From contig CAJHNH020005990.1 in assembly GCA_905116865.2 (NCBI GenBank), forward strand, positions 186,001-250,000: DNA of 64,000 bases, given 5' to 3'. Source of the DNA: Candidula unifasciata (taxonomy: Eukaryota > Mollusca > Gastropoda > Stylommatophora > Geomitridae). The position numbers and the translations under genes are program-made. Under the pieces are notes generated by a model. It saw only the letters and a list, made by a program, of their open reading frames with translations. It searched no databases and had not been told where the DNA came from. How positions within the stretch are numbered: the first letter of the stretch is position 1; each line of letters opens with the position of its first letter. Of this stretch, positions 58,440-64,000 are shown in pieces.

Positions 58440-58835
58440 ATCGATGAGGGGTGCTGCGTGGTCTCGAGGTGTCCGCCTTGAGTACTAGAGGTTCCAGGTT
58501 CAATATCCGGTAAGGGCTGGGATTTTTTCACGTGGACTTGGACTTCTAGTAATTCCCCCTGGTCTCTGTGTAGTTAGATCAGATGCCCGTGTGCATTGTT
58601 GCGCACGTAAAAAATCCTTTGGCAGTTGGAATCGAAAAGAGCAGCCTAACGCTTCCTGGGCAAAATTTGGATTTAAAAATCTACCTAAAGTATTTTGGGA
58701 TCCTCGCCGGAGCTACAGAGCCTGTGCACTGTGCTGAGCTTCTTTTGACTCAGACTTGAGTTTGAAGAAGAACTGAGCACTAATGGGTTACTACCCGTGT
58801 GCCATGATGTTGATCCGTTGTTCAAAACCTCTAGC
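58440..58835 (+). mobile_element. SINE-D copy 2 with tRNA-like head
   Basis: Starts ggggtgctgcgtggtctcga (A-box-like) and aggttccaggttcaatatcc (B-box-like), then the SINE-D body ending catgatgttgatccgttgtt. Same strand as copy 1. Confidence 0.75.
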
Positions 58836-59019
58836 CTTGCAATCGTTACAACGCAGTGGTCAATTGTGCTCAAGACCATATTTGCCAGCATAGCTCATGA
58901 TAAGCGCACGAGAAAGCAACGCAATTTGATGTGAACACTATTCACTGCCTACACAACTGAAACCCTGAAAAAGTATAACGCTACACCAAAACACTCAGTT
59001 TATTTTCAAGCAGTCACGA

Positions 59020-59489
59020 ATGGCGCCTCTATCGACAAATTTAAGGAATACTGCTATTGGCCGACTGCAGGCAGGAGAAAGTGAAAGTCAGGTTGCCATG
59101 CATCTAAACTTGGATCAGAGTACTATCAGTCGAATTTGCCATCGGTCCCAAGCCACTGATTCAGTTGAAGACCACTATCGCAGTGGACGACCCAAGTGAC
59201 AAGAGAGAATCACTTTATTCGGCATTATCACCTCAGAGACAGGTTTACGACAGCTTCCTCAACTGCGCTGGTATTGCCTCCAGGACGTTATGTGTCTCAT
59301 CAAATTGTTGAGCTGCAGAGACGTGTTTGTCGCCGATACGTTGCTGCAGCCAATGGTCGTGATCTGTTTCAGACATTCAAGAAAGAGTGGGCAGCCAACT
59401 CACTGTCCCACGTCAGACATTTGACCGCATCCATACCCAGGAGATGTCAGTCACTGATCCACGCAAGAGGAAGCCACATACCAAACTAA
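59020..59489 (+). pseudogene. Tc1-type transposase, internally deleted and frameshifted
   Basis: The N-terminal helix-turn-helix region APLSTNLRNTAIGRLQAGES and MHLNLDQSTISRICHRSQ leads to HYRSGRP, the GRPR-like hook. A frameshift near 59195 is followed by FIRHYHLRDRFTTASSTALV. The next residues VCRRYVAAANGRDLFQTFKK, EWAANSLSHVRHLTASIPRR and CQSLIHARGSH belong to the extreme C-terminus of Tc1 transposases. The whole DDE catalytic core is absent, so this is a non-autonomous deletion derivative. Confidence 0.85.
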
Positions 59490-59800
59490 CGGGAAAGGCC
59501 ACATACCAAACTAACGGGACAGGCCACACACCAAACTAACGGGACAGGCCACATACCAAACTAACGGGACAGGCCACATACCAAACTAACGGGACAGGCC
59601 ACATACCAAACTAACGGGACAGGCCACATACCAAACAAACGGGACAGGCCACATACCATACTCACGGGACAGGCCACATACCATACTCACGGGACAGGCC
59701 ACATACCAAACTAACGGGACAGGCCACATACCAAACTAACGGGACAGGCCACATACCAAACTAACGGGACAGGCCACATACCATACTCACGGGACAGGCC
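59468..59800. repeat. 25-bp minisatellite, about 13 copies, seeded by the Tc1 C-terminus
   Basis: The unit is gggacaggccacataccaaa plus ctaac. The first unit (gaagccacataccaaactaac) is the coding sequence of the last Tc1 residues and the stop. Variants carry ccatactcac. Confidence 0.92.
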
Positions 59801-59969
59801 TACGCCAATTTATCCTGACCCAGATTTTTTTTAAAAAGGTGTCAATTCTTGTGTAAAAGAGTAATTTCACTTATCGCATTACACAGATGTAGAATGTCAG
59901 AGCTGTGAATATGTGTGTTCCTTTCAGTAACTATGCGTTTTCTTTTTTTTAAAATGTAATGAATTACTT

Positions 59970-60250
59970 CTCTTCTTCTCGTTCATCAGCTGTCAATTCC
60001 AGTGAACAGTTCTGAGTGTTCTTACACCTCTGGACTTATGTTTTGTTCCAGAACCTGAGGCTTGCATGCACATCCGTTTTACATGTCTTGTTTATTAGTA
60101 TGCAGACTCTTGGTTCCTTGCCTCTCATGCAAACGCACTCCGACTTCGAAGGATGCCCCCAGTTAGTCGACTCCTACGACATGCTTGTTGGGTCGGCAGT
60201 GAGTCAATTCTTGTTTTATCCGAATAATGGAGCCCCAGAAACCGCACAGA
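59970..60250 (-). mobile_element. SINE-A copy
   Basis: tcatcagctgtcaattccag, agaacctgaggcttgcatgc, tatgcagactcttggttcct, ccgacttcgaaggatg and aataatggagccccagaaac are in antisense order. Confidence 0.75.
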
Positions 60251-60549
60251 GATAATTTATCTCAATATAATTCAGATTTATAAAAATGTTTTCAGTTGTA
60301 ACCTAGAGCCTTTTACTTATAGTATTTTATAATTTAATTTCTATGAGTTTGGAAGCACATTCTTGATTAGTTCTTCTCATAACAAATTAAACGACAATAT
60401 AAATATATTCATTATTGGTGTATTTATTAGGCGTGTATGTTTTAAATGTTTCTGAGATTAGCCTGTGTCATTTCAAACGGTTGGGATTTTGGCGCTTTAG
60501 GTTAGTTTCCTTTACAGGACTTTGCAAAACCAACCCCAGCAGCCCCTGA

Positions 60550-60715
60550 CTGTTATTTTACGTAGAGTAGTTTGCTATTGCTTTCCCTACGATCGGCTTC
60601 CCGATACTACTGTCGAAACCAAAGCAAGGCGCATGACCCACAGCTGGGATCGAACCCGGCACCCCGGCATTACGAAGCGTTCGCATCCACTTGGCCACAG
60701 AGCCGTCTTTGGCGC
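60550..60715 (-). mobile_element. tRNA-derived SINE head
   Basis: The minus strand reads acggctctgtggccaagtgg (A box) and gtgccgggttcgatcccagc (B box), spaced as in a tRNA, then a short body. I did not find a second copy in the window. Confidence 0.6.
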
Positions 60716-60829
60716 TTTACGTCGATTAATAATCCTCATCTGTTCAAAATGAGGTTCTAATGCAAACACACATCAAGTGTTTACGTTGCTACGATACATG
60801 CACTGTTCGTTAGTCATGCGATGGGGGGG

Positions 60830-61040
60830 GGGGAGGGTGTGGCTATGGAGAATGTTGTAACGACAGGGAAGATTAACGGTAGAAAGGGGAGCGGCGGACC
60901 AAGGGAGATAATGACGGATGGACTGCGACGGTGGCATGGAGGGATATCATTAGTGGAACTGATCCAGAGGACAAGAGACAGACATCTGTGGAGATGCATG
61001 AACGCTTAAGCCAGTCAGCAGGGCACGTGATGATGATTGT
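60830..61040 (+). mobile_element. LINE 3' end, (gat)n family
   Basis: MENVVTTGKINGRKGSGGPR and LIQRTRDRHLWRCMNA correspond to HAVTTGKIYGRRDRGR and GDRRLWRGMIAHA at 36650-36830. The tail is gtgatgatgatt. Confidence 0.75.
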
Positions 61041-61264
61041 TAGGATCGACGTTAGTGCAAATTGGATATTCCCAAGGCGTGCACAGACCTCCGACGCAGC
61101 AGCCATTCCAGGGTACTTCTTTTAACTGTTCAATACAAAATTGGTCAAAGCGTGACCTTGAAAACGGCATAGACGCACTTGGTCAGGTTTTACTTGGAGG
61201 TTATATACTCGGGTTAGCGACAGAGACTCATCATTTTCTACCAGTCAAAGTCAGTACACTTTTG

Positions 61265-61440
61265 GTTAAGTTCTCCCTGTGTCGGTTCCAGGGCCCCATT
61301 CTAGAGGTGGGGTGGGGAGGGGGGGGGACAAGAATAGACACACTGCCACCATAAGAAGCATGTCGTAACAATAATTAGGGTTTCCTTTGAAGTCGGAGAC
61401 TTCGTGACGACGAAAGTGAAGTACGGGACGGGAGAAAAAC
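61265..61440 (+). mobile_element. SINE-A head fragment
   Basis: cggttccagggccccattct, G run, agacacactgccacc, aagcatgtcgtaac and tttcctttgaagtcggag show the normal 5' head of SINE-A. This head serves as the reference for the array at 14690. Confidence 0.7.
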
Positions 61441-62318
61441 ATCTTCTTGCACTATCCTCCTTTAAGAAACGCAAATGGGCCGAAACATTTATAGCAGGGG
61501 AGTCAGCTGCTATGTGAAGTTACTAGTACAGAGATGAATCAGTGGACAGGAGAATAAAATGTTCTTTCACTATCCCGGGCAGTTACCGAACGTTACGTCC
61601 AAAGTCTTTATCAACGGAATACTAAATACAGCACAAACTGTAACTGGAAAACTTAAAAGACAATAGAATAGAGCTAATTAAAAAAAAATCATATAGACTG
61701 GCACGTGATGAGTGATGGAATGCCTTTACTTCCCAGGACTGTACCCGGCACTCATTGAAGGCTGCTGTGACCTGGTAGCCAAGGTCATTTTTGAAGGGGA
61801 AAAATTCGTCTCCATTTAGATTGGAACCCACGACTTTCCAAGCCGCAGGCAAGCGCAATTGACTAGTAGTCAAGAGCAATCCTAACTACATCCCCCACAC
61901 ATTCTGTGTGCGAATGATTGTATACTTCCGGGACCCATTGTTGACCCAGTCAGGATCCAGCCAACAACAGTCAATAAATCCCTGGAAACTGTCACTACTT
62001 GGCTAGAGCCGGATTCAACGATCAGAGATTCCCTTTGTTTACCATCTAATCGGAGTCACGATGAGATCAAAGACCTCAGATAATTGTCACAATTATCAAA
62101 ACAAAACAAGATCTAGTGGAGGTCAGAAGTGAAGCAACTAGAGTTTGAAACTGTGCGAATAGACTCCGGTATGCACTGCATTAATAATGCTCTGCTCAAT
62201 AAATTATGTGCAAGAGGTCTGATGAGACCCGTGTTCATAAGTAGCGCATACCAACCCCTTGCCGCTCTGTTCATCAGTCACAACCCTTGTTCTCTCAACA
62301 AACAATACATAACACGTA
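61440..62318. other. Non-coding; SINE-C fragment at 61700-61870
   Basis: 61725-61870 holds tttacttcccaggactgtac, gacctggtagccaaggtcat and cccacgactttccaagccgc, a SINE-C piece in antisense. Elsewhere nothing is recognised. Confidence 0.5.
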
Positions 62319-63986
62319 CTATTTCTTCTTTCTCGAACCTTCTGTCAGAAAACTTTTACAGTGTACACCTGATAACGAGAACTCACCGCCGACCCAAGAA
62401 ATTGTTCTTATCATAAATACTTTTACCCCCAGGTAAGAACTGAAACAAGAAAATCTCTCGGACCTAAACAAAGTGTTTTTCACACCAGAAATTGTCCACA
62501 TCCGAGATCGTCTGCACTGCACCAGGAGGCCAATGGCCTTGACGAAAGCTAGCATGCAGTCCACATCACCCCGTGTACCATCCACATCAACCCGTGTACC
62601 ATGCACATCAACCCGTGTAACATACACATCAACCCGTGTACCATGCACATCAACCCGTGTACCATGCACATCACCCCGTGTACCATGCACATCATCCCGT
62701 GTACCATGCACATCACCCCGTGTAACATCCACATCATCCCGTGTACCATGCACATCACCCCGTGTAACATGCACATCAACCCGTGTACCATGCACATCAA
62801 CCCGTGTACCATGCACATCACCCCGTGTACCATGCACATCACCCCGTGTAACATGCACATCAACCCGTGTACCATGCACATCAACCCGTGTACCATGCAC
62901 ATCACCCCGTGTACCATGCACATCACCCCGTGTAACATGCACATCAACCCGTGTACCATGCACATCAACCCGTGTACCATGCACATCACCCCGTGTACCA
63001 TGCACATCACCCCGTGTACCATGCACATCACCCCGTGTAACATGCACATCACCCCGTGTAACATGCACATCATCCCGTGTACCATGCACATCACCCCGTG
63101 TACCATGCACATCACCCCGTGTACCATGCACATCATCCCGTGTAACATGCACATCATCCCGTGTAACATGCACATCAACCCATGTAACATCCACATCACC
63201 CCGTGTACCATGCACATCACCCCGTGTACCATGCACATCACCCCGTGTACCATGCACATCAACCCGTGTACCATGCACATCAACCCGTGTACCATGCACA
63301 TCACCCCGTGTAACATCCACATCACCCCGTGTACCATGCACATCAACCCGTGTAACATGCACATCACCCCGTGTACCATCCACATCATCCCGTGTAACAT
63401 GCACATCACCCCGTGTACCATCCACATCACCCCGTGTACCATCCACATCACCCCGTGTACCATGCACATCACCCTGTGTACCATGCACATCAACCCGTGT
63501 AACATCCACATCACCCCGTGTACCATGCACATCACCCCGTGTACCATGCACATCACCCCGTGTACCATGCACATCAACCCGTGTAACATCCACATCAACC
63601 CGTGTACCATACACATCAACCCATGTACCATCCACATCACCCCATGTACCATCCACATCACCCCATGTACCATACACATCATCCCATGTACCATACACAT
63701 CACCCCGTGTACCATACACATCACCCCATGTACCATCCACATCATCCCATGTACCATCCACATCACCCCATGTACCATCCACATCATCCCATGTACCATA
63801 CAGCTTGTTTTGATTGAAGAAGGGAAAAGGCCTGATGGTGTCTCTATCAGCAGCACACAGTTGGCACTGCTGGCGCACATGCTCCATATATTCAGGTACA
63901 ATGTTGTAGGGACCCGTCTCCGTGTTTCCTACATGGAAAAGCTCCAACAAATGCTGTTCACTTCCCTTAGTCTGAATACGACACAC
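62319..63986 (-). mobile_element. LINE 3' coding end with in-frame heptad expansion (555 open codons)
   Basis: The flanks of the array are the LINE C-terminal end seen at 8466-8900. Before it (minus strand) come FHVGNTETGPYNI, EHVRQQCQLCAADRDTI and NQNKLYGTW; after it come RGDVDCMLAFVKAIGLLV and TEGSRKKK. In the 8466 copy KLYGTRGDMDC is contiguous. Here the GTRGDVH heptad is repeated about 58 times and the frame stays open throughout. The zinc-knuckle cysteines are partly lost, so the copy itself is probably dead. Confidence 0.85.
62565..63802. repeat. 21-bp satellite, about 58 copies, with 84-bp higher-order block
   Basis: The unit is acatcaccccgtgtaccatg plus c, with variants acc/aac, cgtgtaacat and atcat. 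From 62773 to about 63024 a block of four variant monomers (84 bp) repeats three times in the same order. The distal part (63600-63800) is a different subfamily with catgtaccat. Confidence 0.95.
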
Positions 63987-64000
63987 TGTCCATCTCTAGA

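Noticed and set aside
62473..63901. 446-residue plus-strand and 450-residue second minus-strand frames in the 21-bp array
   Set aside because: They are by-products of a 21-bp unit. Only the minus frame of 62319-63986 continues into LINE-type protein on both sides.

Overview
This is a repeat-rich piece of an animal nuclear genome. Genes are split by spliceosomal GT-AG introns, microsatellites and minisatellites are abundant, and there are many decayed LINEs, SINEs, hAT-type MITEs, a Tigger element and a Tc1 element. The TE mixture, together with two host genes that vertebrates and insects lack in this form (a plant/bacterial-type short RNase Z and a type II NADH dehydrogenase), suggests a lophotrochozoan, most likely a gastropod mollusc. 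That assignment is inference.

Two host genes can be reconstructed exon by exon. (1) Plus strand, 17866-26235: a complete five-exon, 388-residue metallo-beta-lactamase-fold ribonuclease Z (tRNA 3' processing) of the plant/cyanobacterial short type. It has a presequence-like N-terminus and a second in-frame Met at residue 69. (2) Minus strand, 51257 down to 39230: eight coding exons (410 residues) of an alternative (type II) NADH:quinone oxidoreductase with a mitochondrial presequence, plus a likely 5' UTR splice. The final ~40 residues should lie on a further exon that I could not find. Both products are predicted to be mitochondrial: one matures tRNAs, the other offers a non-proton-pumping route for NADH electrons.

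Layout. 1-8500: dispersed LINE/SINE fragments, a foldback MITE (4360-4762) and a LINE reverse transcriptase (6150-7483). 8466-10152: LINE 3' end, then a ~1-kb near-perfect palindrome with 13-bp target duplications. 11091-14244: a complete but dead Tigger element (TA duplications, terminal inverted repeats) interrupted by a 1.35-kb retroposed unit with a 9-bp duplication. 14690-16112: ~75-bp satellite grown from a SINE head. 17000-26235: RNase Z gene with LINEs, MITEs and SINEs in its introns. 27655-28914: 35 copies of a 36-bp repeat. 29715-30790: a SINE whose tail is expanded into an array. 31000-39100: SINE, LINE and minisatellite patchwork, including a hAT MITE with a nested LINE. 39230-51290: NDH-2 gene with arrays and LINE fragments in its introns. 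51480-54000: LINE fragment plus 27-bp and 35-bp arrays upstream of NDH-2. 54000-58900: SINEs, another foldback MITE and non-coding DNA. 59020-59800: an internally deleted Tc1 element followed by a 25-bp array made from its last codons. 62319-63986: a LINE reading frame carrying an in-frame heptad (21-bp) expansion of about 58 units.

The most notable pattern is that at least four minisatellites (14690, 29918, 59470, 62565) have monomers that are recognisably short pieces of the transposable element they sit in. The 21-bp array keeps the LINE reading frame open and shows higher-order (84-bp) structure.
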